From: Helicoverpa zea
Taxonomy: Eukaryota > Arthropoda > Insecta > Lepidoptera > Noctuidae
Reading direction: 5' to 3'
Length of the DNA stretch: 64,000 nt
NCBI RefSeq assembly: GCF_022581195.2
Contig: NC_061473.1
Coordinates: 6,262,001-6,326,000, forward strand
Shown: positions 12,813 to 24,473 of the stretch, in pieces
Position numbering within the stretch: the stretch's first letter is position 1
Layout of the letters: every line of letters begins with the position of its first letter
Program-made: the position numbers and the translations under genes
Notes under the pieces: generated by a model
Databases searched by the model: none
What the model saw: the letters and a program-made list of their open reading frames with translations, nothing else
Told to the model about the DNA's origin: nothing

Positions 12813-13482
12813 GGGGCCCGATTCTCCTAATTTTACTTAAGCAACGTACGATTCACGTTCGACTGCGATCCAATCCCGACTCAATTACGATTGAAACGTA
12901 TGTGGCATTCCGCTATTTTTTCTTTGAAATAAATTTTTTATCCTTTTCTGTCATTCAATAATGAATCAATTTGTCTGCAAATGATTTACGATTGCAAAAT
13001 GATTGTACAGCAAACTACCGTATAGACCAAAATCACCAAAATAGCAGACCAATCGCACACCAATCAAATGTCAATCGAATACGATTGGTCTTTTATCAGG
13101 GGCCCGATTCTCCTAAGTTAATAATGTCAAAATCGAATAGAAATCGAATCGCAATATGATCGCAGTAGCAGTTTTAACCATATCGGGCATTCTGCTACTA
13201 ATTGATAATAAATTTAATATATATTGCAGACAAAATGATTCATTATTGAATGACAGAAAAGAATAAAAACGTTTATTTCAAAGAAAAAATAGCGGAATGC
13301 CACATACGCTTCAATCGTAATCGAGTCGTGATTGGATCGCAGTCGAATGTGAATCGACATACGATTAAGTAAAATTAGGAGAATCGGGCCCCAGTAGCAG
13401 AATGCCCGATATGGTTAAAACTGCTATTGCGATCATATTGCGATTCGATTTTGACATTATTAACTTAGGAGAATCGGGCCCC
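12813..13482. mobile_element. Two interleaved fold-back elements with GGGGCCCGATTCTCCTAA ends
   Basis: Four copies of the tip GGGGCCCGATTCTCCTAA are present: outward at 12813 and 13099 (+), and inverted, ending at 13392 and 13482. Arm A (12813-~12985) pairs with ~13226-13392; arm B (13099-~13200) pairs with 13393-13482. The order A-left, B-left, A-right, B-right is interleaved, not nested. No transposase frame is visible. The superfamily is not recognised. Confidence 0.8.
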
Positions 13483-13522
13483 GGTTCACAATGAACTAGC
13501 CTTCGGCCTAGCGCATTCAAGT

Positions 13523-13878
13523 ATATATCACCGTAATATAACAAGACTCGTAAGTTGATCAATTTTCTAGGCAGTTGATCAACTCTCGGAAAAGAATAAA
13601 CGGCAGTTGAAATGTACTATTTAACGCATTGAATTTTAGCTAATTGGTCAACTTAAGGTACCTAGACGTAATTTAAATAACTATATTGCTACAAGTAAAA
13701 TTATCCACAAATGGGTCAATCGTTGCCCAGTGTACTATTTGACGTGTAGGCTTTGTCGGATGATTTAACGGCAAGACGCCATAAATTAATAAACTTACTC
13801 ATTTTACTAACGTGTGTATCATCAACTACCTAGAAAATTTATCTACTTACGAGTCTTGTTATTTTCCGGTGACATATA
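13523..13878. mobile_element. MITE with ~55-bp inverted ends
   Basis: Left end near 13523: TATATCACCGTAATATAACA, then AGACTCGTAAGTTGATC. The right end is the near reverse complement (GAGTCTTGTTATTTTCCGGTGACATATA), ending about 13878. About 356 bp with no open frame. It lies 40 bp from the preceding fold-back pair. Confidence 0.8.
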
Positions 13879-14445
13879 AGAAACTATGCGCAACAGTTGA
13901 CGACGATAATGCGGACTGTCCGAGGCGAGTGCGCATAGCTACATAAGGACTAGGCTTCAGTCCGAAAGGTAGGTAGGTAAGCGTTTAAAAACACAGGATC
14001 AATGATGTCAACACAGGATCGTTCTCATTGAATCGAAACAAGATGCGGAGTTATTTACGCTGCACACCAAGAACGCAGACAGATCCGTAGTTACAACTGA
14101 TTAAGGCGAGGAAGTGGTCAACAATAATTCCATAACCGGCACGCGCATCTAAGGCGCCAAAAGGGGTCGGAGCGTCTGAGCGGGGCGAGGATAACAATAC
14201 GCGCGCTAGCTTATAACTAAAAGTCGTAAGCGACAAAATGGTTTTGTAATTTTAATATTTAGAAATGATAATTTAATAAAAATTCCTACTACCATTTTAA
14301 AGAGTATGTATATACTCAACTACTAAAAAAGTTAAGAGGCTTAAATCGGTCCCGTTTGCCCATAATATGTGAATCTCTTTTTAAAAAGAGGTATGTTTGA
14401 TATATTTTTCTCTGTTATAAAAGTTAGTAGTAGTTTAGTTAGAAA

Positions 14446-14734
14446 GTCGTGGTGGCCTAGTGGGTAAAGAACCAACCTCTCGAGTATGAAGGCGTGGGTT
14501 CGATTCCAGGTCAGGCAAGTACCAATGCAACTTTTCTAAGTTTGTATGTACTTTCTAAGTATATCTTAGACACCAATGGCTGATATAAAGGTGAAGGAAA
14601 ACATCTTGAGGAAACCTGGACTATAAAGTCTGTAATCACCAACCCGCATTGAGCAAGCGTGGTGATTAATGCTCAATCCTTCTCCATGTGAGAGGAGGCC
14701 TGTGCCCAGCAGTGGGACGATAAAAAGGCTGTAA
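14446..14734 (+). mobile_element. tRNA-derived SINE, + orientation
   Basis: The head carries RNA polymerase III promoter boxes: A-box-like GTGGCCTAGTGGGTAAAG and B-box GGTTCGATTCC at ~14496. The body continues through TCTTAGACACCAATGGCTG to a tail ending GTGGGACGATAAAAAGGCTG. At least seven other copies or pieces of this family occur in the window. No coding capacity. Confidence 0.9.
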
Positions 14735-14983
14735 CATGTTATAAAAGTTACCTAATCATGTTTCTACAACTAACAAAATAAGGCTTATATCATGAACTTT
14801 CAGGTAACCAAGTTGTATTTTGATCCGTTTTGTATTTACTGAGAAAAATTGACATCCTTGGCGCCAAAAATTCCAATTCGTCCTCTTAATATCAATTTAT
14901 AGCGGCAGGAAATAATCCAAAATTGATTAAAAAAAGAAACAAATCTGTTTGTAAAGATGTTTCAAATCCGGCCCACTATACAA

Positions 14984-15376
14984 GCTGTTGATTTGCATCC
15001 GTGTCATATTCAAGGAGGTAATTATGCTAATGATTCTCAACCCAAATCAATAAAAAAAATTGGTACGTAATTTTTTTTCTTTAATTTTTTTTCGGAATTC
15101 CGTAAATGTCATCTAGCCTTATTTAAACTTGGCGCGTATGTTACTGGCGTTAAAACCGTGCTGCACCCTCACACAAACGCAAACACAAAGCATACGCAAC
15201 GATCACTCAAAAATTTCATTCATAAAATTGGATTACTTCGGAAATACCACGACATTACAATGACAAAAAAGCAGTGCATATTAGTTATTTCCTATCTCCT
15301 GTAATTCCAATCGATTATTTACGTTTTGTATGTCCTCCTCCTGAACTATGGCACAAATGCAATGCAAATCTACAGG
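14984..15376. mobile_element. MITE-like element, copy 1 (inverted relative at 44185-44575)
   Basis: The body (GGAATTCCGTAAATGTCATC, ACATACGCGCCAAGTTTAAA on the other strand, and a C/A-rich ACACAAACGCAAACACAAAG) is shared with 44185-44575 in reverse orientation. Ends are inverted: GTTGATTTGCATCCGTG at the left and GGCACAAATGCAAATC at the right. About 390 bp, non-coding, superfamily unknown. Confidence 0.75.
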
Positions 15377-15486
15377 ACCTGGAAAAACCAGAAAAATCTA
15401 AGGAATTCGGGAAAAATAGCTAAAATGCGTACTTGTCTGTTCAATGAACAAATTATTTTATTTATCAATTATTTTTATTTGATTGA

Positions 15487-15805
15487 ACATGGGGGAGTAC
15501 ATAAGGCAGAACATAAAGGAGAACATTAGGGAGTATATAATGGAGAAGATCAGGGAGTATATAAGGGAGAAGATCAGGGAGTACGTAATGAAGTAAATAA
15601 ATGAGTACATAAGGGAGAATATGAGGGAGTACATAATGAAGAATATGAGGAAGTACACAATGGGAAAACATAAGAAAGATCAAAAGGGTAGTAAATAAGG
15701 AAGTATAAAAGGATCCCTTATGCACTCCCTCATGCCTCATATACTCCCTTATGCACTCCTTTATGTACTCTTTCATTGAATCCCTTATATACTTCCTTAT
15801 GTCGT
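15487..15805. repeat. Irregular minisatellite of GGGAGTACATAAGGGAGAA-like units that flips strand
   Basis: Purine-rich units (GGGAGTACATAAGG, GGGAGTATATAA, GGGAGAAGATCA) run from about 15487 to 15710, then the complementary pyrimidine-rich units (TATACTCCCTTATGCACTCC) run to ~15805. Unit length varies from roughly 10 to 22 bp. Long open frames across it on the minus strand come from the repeat and are not genes. The same motif reappears at ~17120-17165 and ~21790-22010. Confidence 0.8.
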
Positions 15806-16608
15806 CGGTCAGAAACAGTAATGGAAAATTTCAAAATGATGTTTTTGAGTATTGAGGTTTAAAGTTTTTGGAAATACTCAAATGTGATTTTACTACTTTG
15901 AGGTTATTTTATGTTTTTTATTTATTTATTGAATTATATATAGATTATAGTCAAGTTTATTGTGTGTTACAAAGATTTAGGATGTCATTTGTAGTTTTTC
16001 AGTTATCAGGTTTTTTTGTGAAATGTTCCAATAATTAGTTAATAGAATATTTCAAACAAACAAAGTTTTCCTCTTTATAATATTAGTATAGATAAAAAAA
16101 TGAAAAAATAAATCTTAAAATAATAAATTATTTAAATCAATCATTTTCGTTATGCTCTTCAGGTTCAACATGATTGTCCCCTGCCTCTAAACTTGAGTAC
16201 TCTCGGTATACTCTTGGGATGACATTTAAGTCGCATAAAGCAAGCAAGTCTTTTTTTTGTCACTCTTTGTTTTATTATTTATACTAGGTATATACTATTA
16301 TACTCTAGAACTCATTTCAGATACTTTTTATAATTTAAGCTCCGTCTGTGACCACTGCACTGAGTGTTCAAAGCGCAACTGGCACAAAACACGAATAAAC
16401 AATATTCAAGTAAAAAATTCCAGAGTCGTACTGGAACATTTCCAAATATTCCATTAACGAACTATGGATGCGCTTACGAATTTAGGGTGGCAGTGGGACA
16501 TTTTAAAATAAACTGATACTGAAAACGAAGAAATTAATAAAATCAAATTTTCTTTAACGGAATAAACAGTTTTCTGTCAATTAGAACTATGATTTGAGTT
16601 GTACCGTT
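15806..16608. other. AT-rich intergenic spacer
   Basis: No gene seen. A short Helitron-end fragment (CTTTATAATATTAGTATAGAT) lies near 16073-16093. The rest is unrecognised. Confidence 0.4.
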
Positions 16609-16990
16609 ACTCATCATCCTCCGAGCTTTTTCCCAACTATGTTGGGGTCGGCTTCCAGTCTAACCGGATTCAGCTGAGTACCAGTGCTTTACAAGAAGAG
16701 ACTGTCCATCTGACCTCCTCAACCCAGTTACCCGGGCAACCCGATACCCCTTGGTTAGACTGGCGTCAGACTTACTGGCTTCTGACTACCCGTAACGACT
16801 ACCAAGGATGTTCAATGACAGCCGGTACCTACAGTTTAACGTGCCATCCGAAACAGTCATTGGTGTCTAAGATATACTTAGAAAGTACATACAAACTTAG
16901 AAAAGTTGCATTGGTACTTGCCTGACCTGGAATCGAACCCGCGCCCTCACACTCGAGAGGTTGGTTCTTTGCCCACTAGGCCACCACGAC
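16609..16990 (-). mobile_element. Full-length tRNA-derived SINE, - orientation
   Basis: Same family as 14446, reversed: the tRNA-like head ends at 16990 (CCTAGTGGGCAAAGAACCAA on the minus strand) and the tail faces 16609. It is flanked by the direct repeat TGTACCGTT at 16600-16608 and 16991-16999, a target duplication expected for LINE-mobilised insertion. Confidence 0.9.
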
Positions 16991-16999
16991 TGTACCGTT

Positions 17000-18965
17000 G
17001 ACTGATGAGTTGTACCGTTAGTGGATTGGATAAATTATTAACTTCCTTACCATTCTACATAATTATCTCAAAACACGTGATTTTTGAAATGTTTCGATAA
17101 TGAATCCGACCGACGATGTTCTCAATTATGTACGCTCTCATGTTCTCCCTTATGTACTTACGTAGATATTTTTTTCATTATTTACACCGTATATCACTTT
17201 TACCACATAGAGTAAGCAAACGAAATAAAACCACAACATAAGAATTTACGGTTTATTAACAAAATAAAAAGCAAAACATTGCGATTTGGTTAACGTTAAG
17301 TGACACTGACAAAATAAATAATGAAATCTTAGCATCTCAGTTTATACACGCAAGAAAGGAACATTTACATACAAAACATATTTATAAAATTTACTAATTT
17401 GACCTAAATGATTAGTAAGCAATAATAACACTACAGTGTCTATGGAAAATATTTTTGTGTGGCAACATTTATTCACAAGCTTGGAAAGAAGAAACAAAAT
17501 AATGAGACCAATCCTTAAGTTCCTTACTATTTTTTTCTACCAAGCTCTTTTATAAAACCCGGCTTTATTATATTACAATGTAAAATAACACTATACGGCA
17601 TAGTAGCACAGACCATCGCGCGAGTTGCAGTGCAGAAACTATTTTTAGGTTTCACAATTACGCGTAACTCTTCTCTGAAGTTAGCTACGAACCGCCATAA
17701 AATTTGGCGACAAAAAACTTTCACAACTGCTTACATGAAATGCGGTGCCCCAAAATACTGTTTTGAATTACGAGTGTAACGAAAATTAACGAAGTCTCTA
17801 CACTTTGCGAAATATCACTTTTTCAGTTCTTGAAATTACAATCATAATTCAAAACTACTCGATAAAACCAATAATGTCACTTAAGAGAGACAGTGAAAAC
17901 TAAAATGTGAATATGAAAATAACTACAATTGTTTAAACATGTGACATTTCAAAATATACGTCAGACTTTCAACTAATTGCAATAAACATGTTAACTAAGT
18001 ATGTTTGCATGCTAGCCCTGGTTACTGTATTTCAGAAAAAAAATCAGACAGTTACTATCATACCTATACTATTCCCAGTTCTTTTTTTATTAATAAAATG
18101 TTATTTTAGGAAATCTTTTGTTAATATTGCATCTTTATTTAAAAACAAGATCATCAAGTATGCCAAAAAATACCAAAACAAAGTATTCTAATGCCCATTT
18201 TCACCAATAAATACCTAAATTTAGGGATCCCTAAGATCATTTAGGGAACACTTAATACGAATTTAGTTTTCACCAACGTTTAAGTGTCTCTTATAACATT
18301 TATTATTGGGGGAGCCCTTATTCTAAGTGACACTTAGGTAAATGTTAAGAAATTGTTCGTGAAAACGGGCATAAGTATCTTTAGTAATGAACTATTTAGG
18401 TATTATCAGGGACAGAAGTTAATTAAAACAGACTTTTAAATTAAATCAGAAATAATATGAATTGTTCATGTTATGGTTGTTTTCATAATTAACTTTTGTC
18501 ACTGATAGTACCTACTACTGTGAAATAAGTTTCACCATAAGTTCATATGGAACCTTTTTCCACCTCTTCCTTAATTGACTATTTTTTTATCATCACCCCA
18601 AATATTTTTTTGACCTTCTTGAAGAACTTCTCTGAATTAAGTTTTTCACAAAAAATAATAAATTCACTTTAGATAAATTGCAGCATTAACTTTTACAATA
18701 CCACACTGAATTGAAAATGTGTGAAAATTACTGTGACCGTGTATTGTCGATCACAAAGGCGCTAGTGAGACAAAGATTAGGTTGAATAAAACTGTGAAAA
18801 AACCGCGTAATAACATTGTATAATTCAAGTTCAACTATGATACAGCAATATATCATATATCATTCATACTTCGAGACCAATCCTTATCAAAGTTACAAAC
18901 TCTTTAAACCATCCTCTTTCGTAACTCGTTCACCTAGCGCCATCTATCCGTACAGTATGGTACTC
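17000..18965 (-). other. Probable Elongin C 3' UTR and convergent spacer
   Basis: No coding exon. On the minus strand an AATAAA is present near 17250 (TTTATT on the plus strand), one possible end of the Elongin C message. A few GGGAG-type minisatellite units occur at ~17120-17165 and a MITE at 18191-18373. Confidence 0.4.
18191..18373. mobile_element. Short MITE with ATGCCCRTTTTCAC ends
   Basis: The left end ATGCCCATTTTCACCAA pairs with the right end TTCGTGAAAACGGGCAT. Interior blocks (TAAGTGTC, ATTTAGG) are also partly inverted. About 183 bp, non-coding, between TAA/TA bases that could be a target duplication. Confidence 0.75.
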
Positions 18966-21008
18966 TTAACAATCGAGGAAGTTGGCGGCCATTAGCAACT
19001 CCAGCGCAATCTCAGGGGCGATGGGGAACTCGGGAATTTCAGTCGAGGAGTTCGTGTAGCGCACTTTGTATGTAAAGTACATGCATACTTTTTGGAGTAC
19101 ATGGGACCTGAAAATGAGAGTGTAGAATTAGTGGTAGAATTAGTTTAGTTGCAATGATAGAAAAAAAAACTGAAAGTACAAAAGGAGAAGAAAGTGGCCT
19201 AATTTTATCATTCAATCCATTCTCGATCTTTTTGTCGTTGTTTTGCAGATCTGGTAAATGTTGAATAGAAGTGGAATAATTTTTCACCACCACAGTAAAG
19301 TTTTTTATATACTTGGAGTTTTATTTTGAGTCTTAATCTTAAACCTTCTTCGTCTTAGTCTTAAACCTCATCAGCAAAAGCCTGAATATTGGAAAGAGCT
19401 GCTTGTCAACGATTTATTAATTCCCTCCCCTTATCCCAATTTATTACTTAGGGTTGACGAAGCATGTAGTATGCTTTTACTTACTTTTACTTTACTTAAA
19501 GGTATCGTTTTTCACACAGTCCTTGGTAATCCACTTGCACACTCGACACTTTCCTCCCAATGATACAAGAAACATAAAGGACAATGGGCGATTCCGGTCC
19601 AAATGTCCACCACGAACGAGACCTATATGGCTAGATAGCCCGTTAAATATAGAACATTTTTTGTTATGAAAGTAGAAAAAAAATATAATGCCAGAAAAAA
19701 GTTATAGCAAAATCAAAAAACTCATTGCATAGATTTTATCAATTTCATTTTTTTAATTACTTTTCGTGATGTTCGATTTTCATACTTTCTGACAAAATAG
19801 AATTGTTCATTATTAGAGAGAAGACACCGTCAGTTACATCGAACTTTCTTAGATCCAGGCACCGCTGAGTATATTCAAGCACTTTTGGCGCCTCAATTGG
19901 TTAGTGATTCGCCATCCATCGGGCAAAAAAATATGGGCTGTTTATATGCAAATGTGTCTTACTCATCTTAGTTTTAGATAAAGTGCGGAAATGGAAGTGG
20001 AATAAAATAAAAAATAATAATGATAACATACAAAAACTACCGAAAATTAAGAATACATTTTTGGCTATAACTTTTTTTTGGCATTGTTTTTTTTTTACTT
20101 TCTTAGTAAAAGTTACTCTAAATTAAGTGGACTATTTAATTATATAGGTCTCGTTCGTGGTGGACATTTGGACCAAACTTGCCCAATCTCCTTTGCTTTA
20201 ACAAAATCTACTCACGGAATCTCCCTAAAGTTGACCTCATTGGCTTCATTCTCAGCAAACTGTCCGGGCCCACTCAGCATGGCCTTGATAGTACCCGAAG
20301 TGAGGGCATGTTCTCTCTTCACAATGAACTCGTGGCCATCGGAGGAGATCAGCTTTACATACATAGCGTTGGGACCTTCGCAGCCACCGTATAGCTTCTC
20401 CTCGGAGACTGCTGATCCTACGGCACTGCCTCCACTACCTGCTGAAGTATAATATTTGATGTTCTATTAAATGTGAATTATTTGAAATGTATTTCTAATC
20501 ATAATCCATATGTGTATGTGTGTGCATTTGTGTAAACTTAAGTTAGTAGTTTACGCAGACGATAAATGAAACAATGGCACATAATTATTTATATACCACT
20601 AGAATCCCACAGGTTAGGTTGTAGAGTAGTTCTGAATTACTTTACAAGAGAAAGGGCAGATCAGAGACAAAACCGGCTAAGTCTCACACCCAATTAGTTC
20701 CGAACCATTATTATTAAAATTAATCGTCGCGACATCACACTGTTCAATGCGAAATGGAAAGAAGAATCGAAAATAACTGGCTTGCTTTCTATGGCAGAGA
20801 GACAACTTTTGGTCTTCATTTTGTTTCGTCTTGCCCCCTTTCGCAAAGCGCCATAAGGAACATCCTTCCAAAAACCTTATGTTTTTTACTTGACTAGGGC
20901 CAGAGGCTTACCACCAGTGCCTCCGCTGCCAGAGCGCTGCTCCTCGGCGACGCTGGTCGCGGAGGCGGCTGCCGACGCCGGGGCTGATGCTACCTGCTGC
21001 TCAGACAT
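18966..21008 (-). CDS. EloC: Elongin C (transcription elongation factor B polypeptide 1)
   Basis: Small adaptor with a BTB/POZ-like fold that pairs with Elongin B and links Cullin-2/5 E3 ligases to BC-box substrate receptors; it is also a subunit of the Elongin elongation factor. Three exons in phase: ATG 21008 to 20912, 20438 to 20216, 19107 to TAA 18968-18966, giving 153 residues. From KLYGGCEGPNAMYVKLIS onward it is almost identical to the human protein, including the FIVKREHAL and FPIAPEIALELLMAANFLDC blocks. The first ~45 residues are a Ser/Ala/Gly-rich extension not found in the 112-residue human form. The AG just before the ATG context (CTTGCAG, GTGACAATG) implies a further 5' UTR exon upstream on this strand, not located. 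A ~600-bp MITE sits in intron 2. Convergent with Fak, divergent from the PLAG-like gene. Confidence 0.97.
19583..20186. mobile_element. Long-TIR MITE inside Elongin C intron 2
   Basis: The left arm (19583-~19700: CGGTCCAAATGTCCACCACG, AACGAGACCTATAT) pairs with the right arm (~20058-20186: ATATAGGTCTCGTT, CGTGGTGGACATTTGGACC). Homology continues inward through the CTATAACTTTTTT block. About 604 bp, no transposase frame. Its right edge ends only ~30 bp from the exon 2 donor. Confidence 0.8.
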
Positions 21009-21206
21009 TGTCACCTGCAAGCATAGACCATGCCTATTAGATTTTCACAAATATTATTTTGTTGGGGATTTTATAAATATATATATATTAAATTCATTTA
21101 TTCAAGTGACCATGACTCATTTTGTTAGTAACAATTTTTACTTAATTACTATGTTAGTAAATTACAAAACAAAGCATCCTAACCTAAGATAACTGCCTGT
21201 ATCAAA

Positions 21207-21728
21207 TCACCACTGCAGGTCTATCACTGAAGTGGAAAGTCTGCAGCAGTGATTCATATGCAGGCAGTCGAGTCTACTCGCTATACAGCGCACTAAGGTG
21301 TTGGGGCTGTCCCGCACACGGCGCACCAGGGACGCGCATCTTTTCCTCATTGTTGCGTAGGAGCAGTCAATGCGAGCTTCAGCAAACATCCCTGATGCGC
21401 TGCAGAAGCGAGGCAGCCCCATTAAGACCCGGAACGCGTTATTATATTGTACTCGAATGGCGCTGTACGATTTCTGAGTAAATGATGCCCACAGGCTGCA
21501 CGTGTAAAAAGAGGTACAATAAGCACGGAATAAAGTTTGCTTCACAGCTACGTTGCAACGAGCAAACCTGCGAGCAATCATGTTAGCTCGAACCGACAGC
21601 GCCCTTCTTTCCCTCTCAATATCTAGATCATCTTTTAAGCTGGAGGTCAATATATGGCCAAGATATTTAAAATTATAGGTCCTCTGCAGAACCGTACCAC
21701 TCAACCTCACAGGAGGTATTGTTTTCAA
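21207..21728 (-). pseudogene. 5'-truncated non-LTR retrotransposon (LINE) reverse transcriptase C-terminus
   Basis: One open frame of 173 residues with the FKYLGHILT signature that follows the RT palm, then Arg-rich RERRALSVRANM and the QYNNAFRVLMGLPR block typical of CR1/L2-like LINE C-termini. There is no catalytic RT core or endonuclease, so it is a dead 3' fragment. The clade is inferred from motifs only. It sits just upstream of Elongin C exon 1, in its 5' intron or promoter region. Confidence 0.75.
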
Positions 21729-21789
21729 TATAATTAGTCTGGTTTCATCATGCCTTAAGCCATAATTTAGTATGCATTATCACTATAAA

Positions 21790-22010
21790 ATCTTGTATAA
21801 CTCCCTTCTTTACTATTCTTAAGCTCTCCCCCTATAACCTGCCTTGTGTACTACCCCACATACTCCCTTATGTCCCATATACACCCTTACATTCTCCCCT
21901 ACAAACTCCCTTGTGTATTACTCTAATGTACTCCCATATATACCCTTATGTATTCCCCTATAAAATATGTACACAGCTTATAAAATCTGCTATATACTCC
22001 CTTATGTTCT
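21790..22010. repeat. Second block of the ACTCCCTTATGT-type minisatellite
   Basis: Pyrimidine-rich units such as ACTCCCTTATGTCCCATA and TACTCCCATATATACCCTTA repeat irregularly. Same motif as 15487-15805, in the flipped orientation. It directly follows the LINE fragment, so it may be part of that element's debris. Confidence 0.65.
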
Positions 22011-24473
22011 TTTCATCAATTTACAACCCAGATGATGCTGTAAACAGTAGCTGGCATAGAAAACAGTACAATAAGTATTGGTCACTGACTCGCTCACTTA
22101 TCACACAATTTCAGAAAATATAAGTAAGAGTTGTTATTTTTTTTTTTTAATTCAAGTGATAAAGTTAGTACGAAACTTTATTGTTAAATAGAAATAAATG
22201 CAGACAAAGTTGTGTGCATAATACTAATTATTTTATGACTTAAAGCCCTAAAAATTGCTTTAGCTCATCAATTTATAGTTTCTAGTCATTGTTCCAACCA
22301 TCATAATGTAACATGATTCAAATCTTGGATATAAAAATATATAAAAAAAAATAATCAAAGGATATTAATGCTTCATGCACATTATCTTGTCATGCATTTT
22401 AATAAGAACTTTGTACCATGTCGCTTAAACCCGAGATTATCGATTTAATTACTCATAAGATATGTTTTATCTTGCTAACAAATCCTGTTATAGAATTGGA
22501 GTTTATTTGAATTCAAAGTTTATTTATAGTAGCTTGGTTTACTCAAATACTAATTTACTCATGTTTTCTTATTCGATTACAGATTGAAATAACTCACTGA
22601 ACTATTAGAATGTAAAATAATGAAGGAAATAAATAATGCAAGGTATGCATTCTTGCTATGACAATACACATATTTTTGTAATGCATACTTTTCTAAAATT
22701 AGATTATGACCTCCTAAGGCATAGATCATGCAGTTATAAACATAATTTTACTGACTTTCTAGCGTTAGGAACAATGACTAGGAACTTTAACGATATTAAT
22801 TTCAGAAAAAAAGGGCTAAATTTTATAGTGCTTAGGACAGGAATTTGAGATGCTACTGCACTTTAAGGCTATAATACAATGACTATTACTATATTGTACG
22901 TTACCTGGTTCTTTTATCTGCTTCAACAGTTAACTAACTTAATAAATAACAGATGTTTTGGCTTTCAATTTACAATTTTAATAATTTAAAACTGAAAAAT
23001 GTTAGGTTATCAGAAGCGATTGACATTGAATGAAAATGAAGTGAAAAATTGAATGATTTGGTTTGATTGAAAGCACAGACTACCTAAAATGAATGGATGA
23101 TCCGAATAGATACAAGGCTTTTCAATTTTTAGTAGTAAGTAGTAGTAAGTAGTAGTAGTAAGTAGTAAGTAGTAAGACTGATTTATTATTTTTAGCTTTA
23201 CCTTGTAGCGGGACACCCAAAAACATCAATATTATTAAACAAATCGGAACATAATAATGTACAGTTATTGTCGTACAACTTTGCTTCTCTACTAGCGAAG
23301 TTTTATAGATCCACGGCCACTAGTGACTTAGCAATAATCAAAATGTTTGAATGAAAGCAAAGGGTTTAAGGTAAGCGCGTGGCGTTTACCTTGCATAATT
23401 CAGAGATGAAAAGTTAAGTCATATCAGACGGGAATTAATGCGTGGTCTAATTTCTTCTTCTTCATCACTCGTTTCCTCAATAGTAAGGATGAATTCGTGG
23501 TGGAATTAGACTATAATGATCTTTTTAGTTGCACCGTACAGATAGTACATATCCCTTAGAACGTTTGCCCTTATCTGAAGCCAGAATTAATAGAGAAGAG
23601 GAGAGAGTAAAAGCTGAGGGTTCGGTTAAAACAAATAAAACGATGAACGTTTTATTTGAACCTTCAAAAAAGACTAAATACACTATAATAAAACAAAAAT
23701 ACTTCAACAGGAAATAAAAAAGCAATTCCATTACTTTTAGAATCTTTCAATATTTTTTTAGGTATACAATTTATTTTCGTCGATTTCCCAATAACTCAAA
23801 GGCATTAAATAATAGCGAAAACGCGCTTCTTTGAAAGAACAACTGTTGCGTTCCAGTAAATAGAGAACAATGAAGATTTCAAGCATACAATTTGTATAGA
23901 AATTGGAAATAAAACACAAACAATACATTAAATACAGTCTTAAACCACTTGAAAGTCGATAAATAAATAAAGGACTTCTTACTAACAAGTTTCCATTGAT
24001 CGAATTTTATTAATATCAATTTTCTTAGGCTGAAAATATAGAATACATTGTGGTTCTGAAAGCACTCGATGTAGGTCAATGGACCACAGCTGACGATTCG
24101 GCGGACTTTTTTTGACATGGCTTTTGGCTTCATTTCATTATTTTGACATTTCGTGATTTCGATGTCAAGCGCTACGTATTTCTTTGAAAAAAGTAACTTT
24201 TCCATCCGTTTTCTTTCTATATTCAGATTTTTCAATCGAATAGTGTCTTAGGGACGAGGGTGGAGCCCATCGCTGTGATTAAATCGAGTGCGGACATGAG
24301 AAATTCCGCGAGAACCATGTGACACGAATACGAAAAAGGGCTTCCAGACCGTCAATGTGACAGAAATGTTTTCTGCCATCGCGACGAGCCAGCGCCACCG
24401 CGGAGCCGATACGAGCACGACGCGAGATAAACGAACGGCGATATAGGGCAAGAGCGTCAAAAATGAGCGCGAG
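22011..24473. other. Spacer between Elongin C and the PLAG-like gene, with possible divergent promoter
   Basis: AT-rich to about 24240, then abruptly GC- and CpG-rich into the PLAG-like gene. The missing Elongin C 5' UTR exon must lie in this interval; its place is not visible. A (TAG)n microsatellite is at ~23132-23177. An open frame on the minus strand (23879-24235) has no recognisable domain and is not called. Confidence 0.45.
23132..23177. repeat. TAG/TAGTAAG microsatellite
   Basis: About 46 bp of AGTAGTAAGT-type units on the plus strand. Confidence 0.85.

Noticed and set aside
14446..14520. tRNA gene
   Set aside because: A and B boxes are present, but there is no cloverleaf with an anticodon arm and the sequence continues into a conserved SINE body. 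The same applies to 16920-16990, 44611-44690 and 51354-51420.
15458..15776. Open frames of ~65-100 codons on the minus strand
   Set aside because: They exist only because the GGGAG-type minisatellite lacks stops on that strand; the predicted peptides are simple repeats.
23879..24235. 118-codon minus-strand frame upstream of the PLAG-like gene
   Set aside because: No recognisable domain, AT-driven composition and no supporting context. It may overlap the Elongin C promoter.
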